12,878 nucleotides of DNA. It comes from Bacillota bacterium. GTDB taxonomy: Bacteria > Bacillota > Dethiobacteria > DTU022. Positions 1 to 6,286 of this stretch are shown here, piece after piece (position 1 is the stretch's first letter; the number at the start of each line of letters is the position of its first letter). Made by a program: the position numbers and the translations under genes. Below the pieces are notes generated by a model, which saw only the letters and a program-made list of their open reading frames with translations, was not told the DNA's origin and made no database searches. Where the stretch lies: NCBI GenBank assembly GCA_012510625.1, contig JAAZHP010000214.1, positions 1 to 12,878 of the forward strand. The letters are read 5' to 3'.

Positions 1-377
1 CGCCGGTAGCCCTCTTCCATGCGGTGCAGTAATCTCTGCAGATCGGCGGCATAGGAGGGCAGTTGACGGGCCAACTCCTGGAGATCGTCAAGAAAAAGCG
101 GCACCACCCTAACGCAGAAGATAAAGATAACGATGGCAAATACTATGTAGAGCACGGCGATGGCCACCGGGCGGGAGATACGCCGCCGCTCCATGCAGTT
201 GACCAGGGGCGCCAGCAGGTAGGCGGCGATCAATGCAAAAAGAAAGGGCGACATTGCCGAAAAGAGAGCCTGCCGCACCTTGATAATCCATATAATAAGC
301 AACACGATGAAAAGCCCGCCGATTAGCAGGAGCAGGCCTTGCTGCCAGGGTTTTAACCGGGATATTTTCTCTTTCAC
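1..377 (-). CDS. AI-2E/PerM-family permease, N-terminal part (runs off the left edge)
   Basis: This reading frame begins with GTG at 375-377 and remains open to the window edge, giving 125 codons of a protein that is normally about 350 residues. A ribosome site (AGGAGAAGG) lies just upstream of the GTG. The translation has a short basic N-terminus, a hydrophobic segment at about residues 13-33, a second region rich in hydrophobic residues at about 41-60 with the family-like stretch SPFLFALIAAYLLAPLVN, a basic loop (MERRRISRP) and a third segment at about 70-92, then a charged, probably extracytoplasmic helix. This fits the AI-2E transporter family (UPF0118/PerM), inner-membrane permeases whose substrates are mostly unproven; some members export sodium or small molecules. 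In many Clostridia this gene lies between mnmA and alaS, so alaS may follow outside the window (inference). The family call is fairly sure, the substrate unknown. Confidence 0.85.
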   Translation of the reverse strand, partial: MKEKISRLKPWQQGLLLLIGGLFIVLLIIWIIKVRQALFSAMSPFLFALIAAYLLAPLVNCMERRRISRPVAIAVLYIVFAIVIFIFCVRVVPLFLDDLQELARQLPSYAADLQRLLHRMEEGYR

Positions 378-445
378 AAGCACCTTCTCCTAGGATTTAT
401 AAAGAGAAGCAAAAACCTCTTCCCTAAATTACCTCAACCCTGACT

Positions 446-473
446 AATATATATTCCGCAGCCGGGTTGATAA
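446..473 (-). promoter_or_regulatory. Candidate sigma-A promoter for the AI-2E permease gene
   Basis: On the minus strand TTATCA (468-473) and TATATT (446-451) are separated by 16 bases. The -10 matches 5 of 6 and the -35 matches 4 of 6 consensus bases. It lies in an AT-rich gap between the zinc-ribbon gene and the permease start, about 70 bases upstream of the GTG. AT-rich gaps produce such matches by chance, so this is a weak prediction. Confidence 0.3.
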
Positions 474-505
474 AATACCGGTAGAAGAGGTTTTATATTG
501 CTTGC

Positions 506-682
506 TTATTTATGCTCCTGTTTCAGGGAAACCGGGATCAGAGAGCCGTCAGCTTCAACGTAAAACATGCACGCAGGGTGCTGCGGGTTGGCCTTAAACT
601 CCATCAGGCACTGCCAGCAGTAATACTGGTTGTTGCCTACCTTACCGGTATCCGCGGAGCTGCACAGCGGGCACCGCATCAT
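506..682 (-). CDS. Small zinc-ribbon protein, uncharacterised (58 aa)
   Basis: This encodes a 58-residue soluble protein with two CxxC knuckles: CPLC at residues 4-7 and CWQC at 22-25, 14 residues apart, the spacing of a compact zinc ribbon. It is followed by a conserved-looking C-terminal part with the pattern MFYVEADGSLIP, which resembles a short beta hairpin. There is no membrane segment. I start it at ATG 680-682 because GGAAG sits five bases upstream; an in-frame GTG at 692-694 would add four residues, and ATG 677-679 would remove one. It lies between mnmA and the AI-2E permease with its own upstream TATAAT. From general knowledge, short zinc-ribbon proteins of this sort occur beside mnmA in other Clostridia, but no function is known to me. 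A role in nucleic-acid or ribosome binding is only a guess from the fold. Confidence 0.75.
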   Translation of the reverse strand: MMRCPLCSSADTGKVGNNQYYCWQCLMEFKANPQHPACMFYVEADGSLIPVSLKQEHK

Positions 683-703
683 GGACACTTCCACTTCAGA
701 TTA

Positions 704-742
704 AATCGTATGGGTAAATATTATATCCAAATTGTAATCGTA
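704..742 (-). promoter_or_regulatory. Candidate promoter/operator region of the zinc-ribbon gene
   Basis: The gap between mnmA and the zinc-ribbon gene contains a perfect TATAAT on the minus strand (720-725) without a convincing -35. It is flanked by two direct copies of TACGATT (minus strand, 736-742 and 704-710), 32 bases apart, close to three helical turns. The arrangement could be an operator around the -10 box, but seven-base repeats in AT-rich DNA can arise by chance. Confidence 0.3.
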
Positions 743-1846
743 TCATACAGCGGCGGTGATCGTTCCCCCGCCGATGACCAGGTCGCCCCGGTAAAAGACC
801 GCCGCCTGCCCCGGGGCTACCGCCGCCTGGGGACGGGCAAAGATCAGGCGCGCCCGCTGATGCTCATGCTGCAGGGGGCTTATTATGGCCGGAACCTCTG
901 GAGCGCCGTAGCGAATTTTTGCCGTTACCTCCATCTCATGTTCCAGCGAGGAGAGGGCAATCAGGTTCAGCCCACTCAATTCCGCCCCTTTGCGGTAAAG
1001 TTCCTCCCGTTCCCCGACTACGATAGTATTATCGCAGGGGCGGATCTCCAGGACATAAAGAGGACGCGGCGCCGCCAGGCCCAGGCCCCGCCGCTGGCCA
1101 ACGGTATAGAAGGCAATTCCGCGGTGCCGGCCCAGTATTTCTCCCTTGCGATTTACTATGTCCCCGGGAGCCTCTTTAATGCCGCGGCGCTTTAAGAAAG
1201 CCCGGTAATTGTTATCGGGGATAAAGCAGATCTCCTGGCTGTCCTTCTTGCCGGCGACTGGCAGCCCGAGCTTCCGCGCCCTGGAGCGCACCTCTTCTTT
1301 GGTCATCCCGCCCAGCGGGAAGAGGCAGCGCTCGAGCTGCTCCTGCGTTAAATTATAGAGCACATACGACTGATCTTTAGCCGCATCGAGACCCTTTTTT
1401 AGAAGATAGCGGCCCCGTTCGCGGCAGTATTCCGCGCGGGCGTAGTGCCCGGTGGCAATATAAGAGCATTTCAACTGCAGCGCTTTCTGCAGCAGGGCGG
1501 CAAATTTAATCTTCCGGTTGCAGATAACGCAAGGATTGGGGGTTCGGCCGAGGCCATATTCGCGCGTAAAAAAATTCACCACCTTTTCTTCGAAGGCTTC
1601 CCGCAAATCGGCAAGCTCGTGGGGAATCCCCATCATTCCGGCAATGCGGCGCGCTTCGTCAACCGCTTTCCGGGCATAGCAATGAGATGGCAGGGCGTCG
1701 GGCGGTTCAGGCACCTTCTCTGACCATAGTTGAAAGGTGATCCCGGCAACCTCGTAACCTTCTTCTATCAACAGGGCGGCGGCAACGGCGCTGTCCACTC
1801 CCCCGCTTAAAGCAACGAGAACCCTCTTCCGGTTAAAGTAAAACAC
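743..1846 (-). CDS. mnmA: tRNA-specific 2-thiouridylase MnmA
   Basis: MnmA transfers sulfur to U34 of tRNAs for Lys, Glu and Gln, giving the s2U part of the wobble modification; it acts in the cytoplasm and uses ATP to adenylate the uridine. Starting from GTG 1844-1846 the protein has 367 residues, the usual family length. The PP-loop SGGVDS is at residues 14-19, the catalytic cysteine lies in PNPCVICN (Cys106), and the second catalytic cysteine is Cys207 in DSQEICFIP. TGHYAR and the C-terminal beta-barrel region are also present. The frame stays open upstream to 1969 but that extension overlaps the YigZ gene and lacks family similarity, so the GTG 16 bases after the YigZ stop is preferred. 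It has a purine-rich GGCAGGGG immediately before it, unusually close. It is probably cotranscribed with rarA and yigZ. No cysteine desulfurase gene adjoins it here. Confidence 0.96.
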   Translation of the reverse strand: MFYFNRKRVLVALSGGVDSAVAAALLIEEGYEVAGITFQLWSEKVPEPPDALPSHCYARKAVDEARRIAGMMGIPHELADLREAFEEKVVNFFTREYGLGRTPNPCVICNRKIKFAALLQKALQLKCSYIATGHYARAEYCRERGRYLLKKGLDAAKDQSYVLYNLTQEQLERCLFPLGGMTKEEVRSRARKLGLPVAGKKDSQEICFIPDNNYRAFLKRRGIKEAPGDIVNRKGEILGRHRGIAFYTVGQRRGLGLAAPRPLYVLEIRPCDNTIVVGEREELYRKGAELSGLNLIALSSLEHEMEVTAKIRYGAPEVPAIISPLQHEHQRARLIFARPQAAVAPGQAAVFYRGDLVIGGGTITAAV

Positions 1847-1862
1847 CCCCTGCCGGCTGTGT

Positions 1863-2492
1863 TTAATTATCAGGCGGCCCTTCCAGCTCCTCCCACAGCC
1901 CGCTGCCCCGGGAAAGCTCAACAAACCTTTTGCGCAACGACCCGGCCAGGCGGTAGGGCAGAGCGGCAATTACGGAAACTTCAGCGGCGTAATCCGTGGC
2001 GATAATTTCGGCGCCCATGGCTTCGAGCTGCCGCAGCAGGGCGCCAATTTCGCCGTAGGAGACGATCATGCGGCAGTAGCAGAGCCTTTCCCGCTCCACC
2101 AGCGCCGCCGCCTCGAGGCAGGCCCGCGCACAGTGCCGGTAAGCCCGGGTCAGGCCCCCGATGCCGAGCTTGATCCCGCCAAAATAGCGAGTCGCCACCA
2201 CAACAAGGTCGGAGAGACCTTCTCCCTGGAGCAGCTGCAGCATGGGCAGCCCGGCCGTTCCCGCCGGCTCCCGGTCATCAGAGGCCCGCTCCACCAGGGA
2301 GCCGCCCGCCCCGATGCGGTAAGCATAGGCATGATGGGTGGCATCGGGAAATTCGGCCCTGATTCGCTCAACAAACTGTTCTGCCGCCTCCTCGCCGGAT
2401 ACTGGAGCCGCAGTGGCGATAAAGCGGGAATTGTTCACGTTAAAGCGGACGCGCACCTCCTCCCGGAGCGTCCGGTAGCGGTATTCGCTCAC
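1863..2492 (-). CDS. YigZ/IMPACT-family protein
   Basis: The protein has 209 residues and matches the two-domain YigZ (UPF0029/IMPACT) family. The N-terminal IMPACT domain (about residues 1-130) carries the hallmarks HHAYAYRIG, SDDREPAGTAG and VVVATRYFGGIKLGIGGLTRAY. The remaining part (about 140-205) fits the DUF1949 ferredoxin-like domain. Eukaryotic IMPACT proteins restrain the translation regulator Gcn2; bacterial members have no settled function, though nucleic-acid binding has been suggested. The start is GTG 2490-2492, whose ribosome site is weak (GGGAAG more than ten bases upstream), seven bases after the rarA stop, so translational coupling to rarA is likely (inference). One change from the common SDDGEP to SDDREP is visible. 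It sits between rarA and mnmA, where many Clostridia carry cymR and iscS instead. Confidence 0.92.
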   Translation of the reverse strand: MSEYRYRTLREEVRVRFNVNNSRFIATAAPVSGEEAAEQFVERIRAEFPDATHHAYAYRIGAGGSLVERASDDREPAGTAGLPMLQLLQGEGLSDLVVVATRYFGGIKLGIGGLTRAYRHCARACLEAAALVERERLCYCRMIVSYGEIGALLRQLEAMGAEIIATDYAAEVSVIAALPYRLAGSLRKRFVELSRGSGLWEELEGPPDN

Positions 2493-2498
2493 TGTGGT

Positions 2499-3902
2499 TT
2501 ATTCTTCCCTTTCTTCATTTTTTATCCTCTTCTTCTCCGCTGCGCCGCCGCCTGGCCGGCCGCTTTTATTTGCCTCAACTTTCTTCGCTGAAGCTTCTTT
2601 GCGAAGGCGGCGCAGTTTCTCCAGGCGCTCTCTGATCTGCCGCTCAAGACCTTCTTCCCCGGGGCGATAAAAGCTTTTTCCGGCCAGCTCGGGCGGCAGG
2701 TAGAGCTGATTCACAAAGTGCCCGGGGTAGTCATGGGGGTAGAGGTAGCCTTTGCCATGGCCCAGCCTTGCCGCGCCGCGATAGCCTGTCCCGCGCAGGT
2801 GAACCGGGACGCGGTAACTTTCACTCTTTTCGACTTCAGCGAGGGCTTCCTCAATGGCCAGGTAGGAAGAGTTGCTTTTGGGAGCGGCGGCGAGGTAGGC
2901 TGCCGCCTGGGCCAGGGGAATCCGGCCCTCGGGGAGGCCGATGAGCTGCACCGCCTGGGATGCGGCCACCGCAATCACCAGCGCCTGCGGGTCGGCGTTG
3001 CCGATATCCTCGGCAGCGCTGATCACCAGGCGGCGGGCGATAAAGAGAGGGTCTTCGCCTCCCTTGAGCATGCGGGCGATCCAGTAAATAGCAGCGTCCG
3101 GATCAGAGCCGCGGATAGATTTGATCAGCGCCGAGGCGATGTCGTAATGGTCGTCCCCCGCCCGGTCGTAAGTATAGGCCCGCGACCGCAGGGCCTCGGC
3201 AGCCGTCTTTGCCGTAATCATAATCTTGCCGTCGCTGCGTTCGGCAATAAAAACAGCCAGCTCCAGCGCATTGAGGGCGGTCCTGGCGTCGCCGTTGGCC
3301 AGGTCGGCGAGCTGGCGCAGCGCCTCCGGCTCTACCTCCAGGTTCAGTTTCCCCAGGCCCCTCTCTTCGTCAGCCAGGGCTCTCTGAAGCAGGCTTAAAA
3401 TATCGCCGGAGGCGAGCGGCTCAAAAATAAAGAGGCGGGTTCGCGAAAGAAGAGGGGCATTTAAATAGAAGAAGGGGTTCTCTGTGGTAGCCCCGATAAA
3501 GATCACCGTGCCCTGCTCCACCGCCGCCAGCAGGGCATCCTGCTGGGCTTTATTGAAACGGTGGATCTCGTCAATAAAGAGGATTGTCCGCCGGTTCTGC
3601 AGCGACCAGCGCTCACGGGCCTTCTCCACCACCTCGCGGATATCTTTCACCCCCGCGGAAACGGCGTTTAGCTGGATAAAGGAGGCCCGGGTGGTGGAGG
3701 CAATGATCAGGGCCAGGGTGGTTTTGCCGGTGCCGGGCGGCCCGAAGAAGATCATCGAGGGAACCCTGTCCGAGCTGATCAGGCGGCGCAGCGGCTTCCC
3801 TTCTCCCAGGAGATCTGACTGCCCCACAAATTCCTCCAGGCGGCGAGGCCGCATCCGCAGGGCCAGCGGCCCCTCTTCGCGCATCTTCCTTTCCCATTCC
3901 AT
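2499..3902 (-). CDS. rarA: Replication-associated recombination protein A, AAA+ ATPase
   Basis: RarA (MgsA) is a clamp-loader-like ATPase that acts at stalled replication forks and interacts with single-strand-binding protein. The 467-residue product shows Walker A GPPGTGKT (54-61), Walker B ILFIDE followed by IH (107-114), sensor 1 GATTENP (137-143) and arginine finger SRTR (153-156). The C-terminal MgsA domain follows, with GSDPDAAIYWIARM, GEDPLFIARRLVI and a DYPGHF...YLPPEL stretch. The last 45 or so residues form a highly charged Lys/Arg/Glu tail, making the protein slightly longer than usual. ATG 3900-3902 is the first possible start, since an in-frame TGA lies a few codons upstream; ATG 3882-3884 is an alternative with GGGAAAGG before it. 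Neither has an ideal ribosome site. It opens the rarA-yigZ-mnmA run behind an extended -10 promoter and a structured leader. Confidence 0.97.
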   Translation of the reverse strand: MEWERKMREEGPLALRMRPRRLEEFVGQSDLLGEGKPLRRLISSDRVPSMIFFGPPGTGKTTLALIIASTTRASFIQLNAVSAGVKDIREVVEKARERWSLQNRRTILFIDEIHRFNKAQQDALLAAVEQGTVIFIGATTENPFFYLNAPLLSRTRLFIFEPLASGDILSLLQRALADEERGLGKLNLEVEPEALRQLADLANGDARTALNALELAVFIAERSDGKIMITAKTAAEALRSRAYTYDRAGDDHYDIASALIKSIRGSDPDAAIYWIARMLKGGEDPLFIARRLVISAAEDIGNADPQALVIAVAASQAVQLIGLPEGRIPLAQAAAYLAAAPKSNSSYLAIEEALAEVEKSESYRVPVHLRGTGYRGAARLGHGKGYLYPHDYPGHFVNQLYLPPELAGKSFYRPGEEGLERQIRERLEKLRRLRKEASAKKVEANKSGRPGGGAAEKKRIKNEEREE

Positions 3903-3936
3903 GGTAATCAGATCGATCGCTCACCAGCTCCTTGAC

Positions 3937-3984
3937 AGAGGAGATGCTACTTCGGCAGCGTGCCGTCAGCTGCTGTTCTCCTCT
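3937..3984 (-). promoter_or_regulatory. Structured 5' leader of rarA (inverted repeats)
   Basis: The roughly 94-base leader between the predicted promoter and the rarA ATG can fold. AGAGGAGA and TCTCCTCT (3977-3984 and 3937-3944) form an 8-bp outer stem. Inside it CGGCA and TGCCG (3961-3965 and 3953-3957) enclose a three-base loop, and GCAGC/GCTGC offers an alternative pairing. One arm of the outer stem contains the best Shine-Dalgarno-like sequence in the leader (AGGAGAGGAG), yet no suitable start codon follows it. Folding is seen as base complementarity only; a regulatory role is inference. Confidence 0.4.
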
Positions 3985-4002
3985 CCTTTTAATTCCATCT
4001 AG

Positions 4003-4011
4003 ATTATACCA
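4003..4011 (-). promoter_or_regulatory. Extended -10 promoter of rarA
   Basis: The minus strand reads TGG followed by TATAAT, a perfect -10 hexamer with the TGn extension that lets sigma-A promoters work with a poor -35. No good -35 is seen at 16-18 bases. Transcription would start near 3996, about 94 bases upstream of the rarA ATG. Confidence 0.6.
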
Positions 4012-4046
4012 TGAAACTGAGTTTATCCTTTAAACATACATGAACA

Positions 4047-4089
4047 AAACTGCTCTTTCCTACGGCATAATCGCAGGAAAGAGCAGTTT
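4047..4089 (-). terminator. Terminator-like 15-bp hairpin downstream of the tgt-yajC block
   Basis: A perfect 15-bp inverted repeat (4047-4061 and 4075-4089; arm AAACTGCTCTTTCCT) encloses a 13-base loop. On the minus strand the second arm ends in TTT and continues TGTT, giving a short U-rich run (TTTTGTT) expected of an intrinsic terminator. On the plus strand A residues follow, so the minus orientation is favoured. It lies about 195 bases past the stop of the TIGR04086 gene and just upstream of the rarA promoter, so it would insulate the two units. The U tract is short and the loop is large, so the strength is uncertain. Confidence 0.6.
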
Positions 4090-4100
4090 AAAATACCATA

Positions 4101-4266
4101 AATCTCTAATCCCCTAAGATTCCATTAAATCCCACTAAGTCCCCCTTTAATAAAGGGGAACTTTAAAAAAGGAGGACTAAAAAATTTACATCCAGGTGGG
4201 GACGGTCCTGCGCTGCAGATCCCTTCCCTACTTTATTATTCATTATTCAGGGGGAAACGGGGGATT
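4101..4266. repeat. Degenerate C/G-rich intergenic repeat with internal hairpin
   Basis: This non-coding stretch, with the adjoining 4012-4046 and 4267-4283, fills the gap between the TIGR04086 gene and rarA apart from the promoter and terminator hairpin described separately. It contains related C-rich units (AATCCCCTAAG at 4108-4118 and AATCCCACTAAG), a hairpin at 4137-4163 (11 of 12 pairs, AAGT-CCCC-TTT arm, three-base loop), the complementary strings AGGAGGACT and GGGGGATT, and outer ends AATCCCC/GGGGATT about 158 bases apart. The pattern of runs of C followed by runs of G recalls decayed palindromic or MITE-like elements in bacterial intergenic DNA. No open reading frame here looks coding. 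Element boundaries are approximate. Confidence 0.4.
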
Positions 4267-4283
4267 AAAATATAAAGAAAACC

Positions 4284-4688
4284 TTAATAATTTACCCCCC
4301 ACATGCCCCCGATGGCGCCGAAAACAAAACCCAAAAATATCTTTACGGCCAGGCTCCACCCAACGGTCATATCATCGACAATGATCAACCCCCCACCGAT
4401 CATCAGCAGGACGTAAGCTACGCCGATGATCCCGCCGTTCAGCCATCCCCGCGTGCCAATCCTCCTGGTGGCATAAGCAGCGCCCCACAGGATGGAAACA
4501 ATGCTGACACCGTAGACAAGGTATAGGGCGGCTCTTTCTGTCAGCGCCGTCAGGTAAAGAATGAGGGAGATCACCAGGAGCATGACCAGCGAAAAAACCA
4601 GCGCCAGGAGAATCCCTTTGAGCAAGATAAGCCAGGCGCCGCCCCGCAGGGGATGAAGGGCCTGGTTGTTTAATGGCCGGTATTTCAT
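4284..4688 (-). CDS. TIGR04086-family membrane protein
   Basis: The product has 134 residues and four predicted membrane segments, at about residues 19-48, 54-74, 85-104 and 112-131. Between the second and third is a basic turn RRIGTRGWLNG, and the protein ends in a glycine-rich segment GAIGGMWGVNY. This architecture and its place directly after yajC match the TIGR04086 family of Firmicutes, whose function is unknown. I start it at ATG 4686-4688, which has a GGGGG ribosome site seven bases upstream; ATG 4710-4712 in the same frame would add eight residues and has AGGAG about 12 bases upstream. It is the last gene of the tgt-yajC block. A supporting role at the membrane beside the Sec machinery is suggested only by gene position. 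Confidence 0.8.
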   Translation of the reverse strand: MKYRPLNNQALHPLRGGAWLILLKGILLALVFSLVMLLVISLILYLTALTERAALYLVYGVSIVSILWGAAYATRRIGTRGWLNGGIIGVAYVLLMIGGGLIIVDDMTVGWSLAVKIFLGFVFGAIGGMWGVNY

Positions 4689-4736
4689 AAACTCGCCCCC
4701 TGGGAAGAGCATATGAACCGGCGCTCCTAATTATTC

Positions 4737-5027
4737 CTATTCCTCCTCGTCTTCAATGACGCGCTCAATACCCCCGCGGGCAAACTTGATGTTAACATTG
4801 TCGGCTATGCGCAGGGTCAGCACATCATCCTTGATCTCCTTAATTACGCCGTAAATCCCGCCAATGGTAATAACCCGATCACCCTTCTGTAGAGCCGACA
4901 GCATTTCGCGCCGTTTTTTCTGCTGCTGCTGCTGCGGGCGAATCAGGATAAAATAAAATATGGCAAAGATCACAATCATCCACAATATGCCCGAATAGGG
5001 GCCCAACTTTTCTAGCAAACCTTCCAT
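4737..5027 (-). CDS. yajC: Preprotein translocase subunit YajC
   Basis: YajC is a small single-span membrane protein that associates with SecDF and the SecYEG translocon. The 96-residue product has one hydrophobic segment (about residues 11-29), then the signature IRPQQQQQKKRREM and a compact cytoplasmic domain with GDRVITIGGIYGVIKEI, ending in an acidic tail. The glutamine run is encoded by repeated CAG codons (five in the tract), a possible slippage site. The ATG overlaps the end of tgt by 16 bases and its ribosome site GGAGG lies inside tgt, nine bases upstream, which suggests translational coupling. The tgt-yajC pairing is conserved across many bacteria. secD and secF, often next, are absent; a TIGR04086 gene follows instead. 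Confidence 0.97.
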   Translation of the reverse strand: MEGLLEKLGPYSGILWMIVIFAIFYFILIRPQQQQQKKRREMLSALQKGDRVITIGGIYGVIKEIKDDVLTLRIADNVNIKFARGGIERVIEDEEE

Positions 5028-6154
5028 CTGCTTGCACCTCCATAGTATTGATCGAGTTTTGGTTTCATTTGGCGATAGTATAGATCAAACCTATCTTCAC
5101 AAATGGCTTCGCGAATTTCCCGCATTAGCTGGGCAAGATAATAGAGATTATGATATGTAGTTAAGCGCATCCCGAGAATTTCACCGGCATTAAGTAGGTG
5201 GCGGATGTAAGCCCGCGAATAATTGCGGCAGACCGGACAGTTGCATTCATCATCGAGCGGGGCCATGTCTGAAGCGTAAACAGCATTGCGAATAGTCAGG
5301 TAGCCCCGGCTGGTCATGACTCTGCCGTTGCGGGCAATCCGGGTGGGCAAAACACAGTCAAAGAGATCGATGCCCAGTCTGCTCCCCTCGAGAAGCGCAT
5401 CCGGCGAACCTACCCCCATCAGGTAGCGCGGTTTATCTGCCGGCAGCAGGGGGACGGTCCGCTCCAAAGTCTGATACATTAACTCTTTGGGCTCTCCAAC
5501 GCTTAATCCCCCGATTGCATATCCGGAAAACTCCATCTTTACCAAATCGGCAGCCGATTTTTCCCTTAAATCCTGGTAAACACCTCCTTGAACGATCCCA
5601 AAAAGGGCCTGCTCCTCGCGCAAATGGGCCTCGAGGCAACGCAGGGCCCAGCGGCTGGTGCGCTCCGTGGCAATATGCACCTCTTCATAGGATGCAGGAT
5701 AGGGCGGGCATTGATCCAGGACCATGGCAATATCGGAACCGAGGATGTTCTGGATCCGGATCACCCGCTCCGGGGTGAGATAATGCGTGGAACCGTCGAT
5801 ATGCGAGGTAAAGGTTACCCCGTCGTCCTCCACCTCTCGCAAGCCGCCCAAGCTGAAGATCTGGAAACCGCCGCTGTCAGTCAGGATGCCCCCGGACCAG
5901 TTCATCATTTTGTGCAGCCCGCCGGCGCGGGCAATCACTTCTATCCCCGGACGCAGGTAAAGGTGGTAGCTGTTTGCCAGGATCATCGCCGTATTAAGAG
6001 CGGTCAACTCATCGGTAGTGATCCCCTTTACGCTGCCCTGTGTCCCCACCGGCATGAAGGCGGGTGTATCCACTGGACCGTGATTGGTCACCATTTTTCC
6101 CAGCCTGGCTCCGGTTTTAGGACAGACCGTGATTAAGTCAAAATAAATGGACAT
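5012..6154 (-). CDS. tgt: tRNA-guanine transglycosylase (queuosine pathway)
   Basis: Tgt swaps guanine 34 of GUN-anticodon tRNAs (Tyr, His, Asn, Asp) for preQ1, the insertion step of queuosine synthesis. The 380-residue protein has the expected length. The active-site aspartate is in TDSGGFQ (Asp93), the nucleophile in DLFDCVLPTR (Asp266), and the zinc site is CxCxxC at 304, 306 and 309 with His335. The substrate pocket motif GGLSVGEP is at about 215-222. ATG 6152-6154 follows a ribosome site AAGGTGGAAAGG; an in-frame TTG at 6187 lies upstream without support and is not used. Its 3' end overlaps yajC. QueA, the next enzyme in the pathway, lies immediately upstream, separated by a repeat-bearing gap of 130 bases that may hold a promoter. 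Confidence 0.98.
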   Translation of the reverse strand: MSIYFDLITVCPKTGARLGKMVTNHGPVDTPAFMPVGTQGSVKGITTDELTALNTAMILANSYHLYLRPGIEVIARAGGLHKMMNWSGGILTDSGGFQIFSLGGLREVEDDGVTFTSHIDGSTHYLTPERVIRIQNILGSDIAMVLDQCPPYPASYEEVHIATERTSRWALRCLEAHLREEQALFGIVQGGVYQDLREKSAADLVKMEFSGYAIGGLSVGEPKELMYQTLERTVPLLPADKPRYLMGVGSPDALLEGSRLGIDLFDCVLPTRIARNGRVMTSRGYLTIRNAVYASDMAPLDDECNCPVCRNYSRAYIRHLLNAGEILGMRLTTYHNLYYLAQLMREIREAICEDRFDLYYRQMKPKLDQYYGGASRWKVC

Positions 6155-6194
6155 CCTTTCCACCTTGCTATAGCTTATCTTAACCAACTCTTGC

Positions 6195-6205
6195 TGTCAA
6201 TTATA
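6195..6205 (-). promoter_or_regulatory. Weak promoter-like elements upstream of tgt
   Basis: On the minus strand the sequence TATAAT directly overlaps TTGACA (6200-6205 and 6195-6200). Either could be part of a promoter: TTGACA as a -35 has only a poor TAAGCT 17 bases on, and TATAAT as a -10 has no -35. tgt may therefore have its own start or be read through from queA. Low confidence. Confidence 0.25.
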
Positions 6206-6227
6206 CCGATCCCCGGCAAAACCAGAT

Positions 6228-6286
6228 ATCCTTCGGCTTCGCCTCAGAATGACAAGAAAAGCAGACAGGGGTGAAAGCCCGCCCCT
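6228..6286. repeat. Intergenic repeat fragments between queA and tgt
   Basis: Two repeat-like motifs are fused here. On the minus strand the first reads TAGGGGCGGGCTTTCACCCC (6267-6286) with an AGGGG/CCCCT inverted repeat; the second reads TGTCATTCTGAGGCGAAGCC and on to GAAGGAT (6229-6255). From general experience both kinds of motif recur between genes in unrelated bacterial genomes, but I cannot verify copy number. A related string occurs at 12700-12720 in this window. The first motif supplies the queA stop codon. Confidence 0.45.

Noticed and set aside
63..326. Plus-strand and minus-strand frames in the first 330 bases other than the permease
   Set aside because: The minus frame starting at GTG 377 encodes a clear permease; the others are compositional shadows.
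512..1195. A 227-codon plus-strand reading frame opposite mnmA
   Set aside because: It is antisense to an unmistakable MnmA, has no recognisable domain and ends within low-complexity residues; GC-rich genes commonly leave such open antisense frames.
1847..1969. 41-codon N-terminal extension of MnmA
   Set aside because: It overlaps the end of yigZ in another frame and lacks similarity to MnmA, which begins normally at the GTG.
3966..3998. Short leader peptide (MELKGEENSS) upstream of rarA
   Set aside because: The ATG would lie at or before the predicted transcript start and has no ribosome site; ten codons with no attenuation signals such as codon runs.
3484..4002. A plus-strand frame of 172 codons opposite the start of rarA
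   Set aside because: Its arginine- and serine-rich translation mirrors RarA codons and has no ribosome site; treated as a shadow.
4199..5459. Shared 11-mer GGGGACGGTCC at 4199-4209 and within tgt
   Set aside because: The second copy is fully explained by tgt codons for conserved residues; probably chance.
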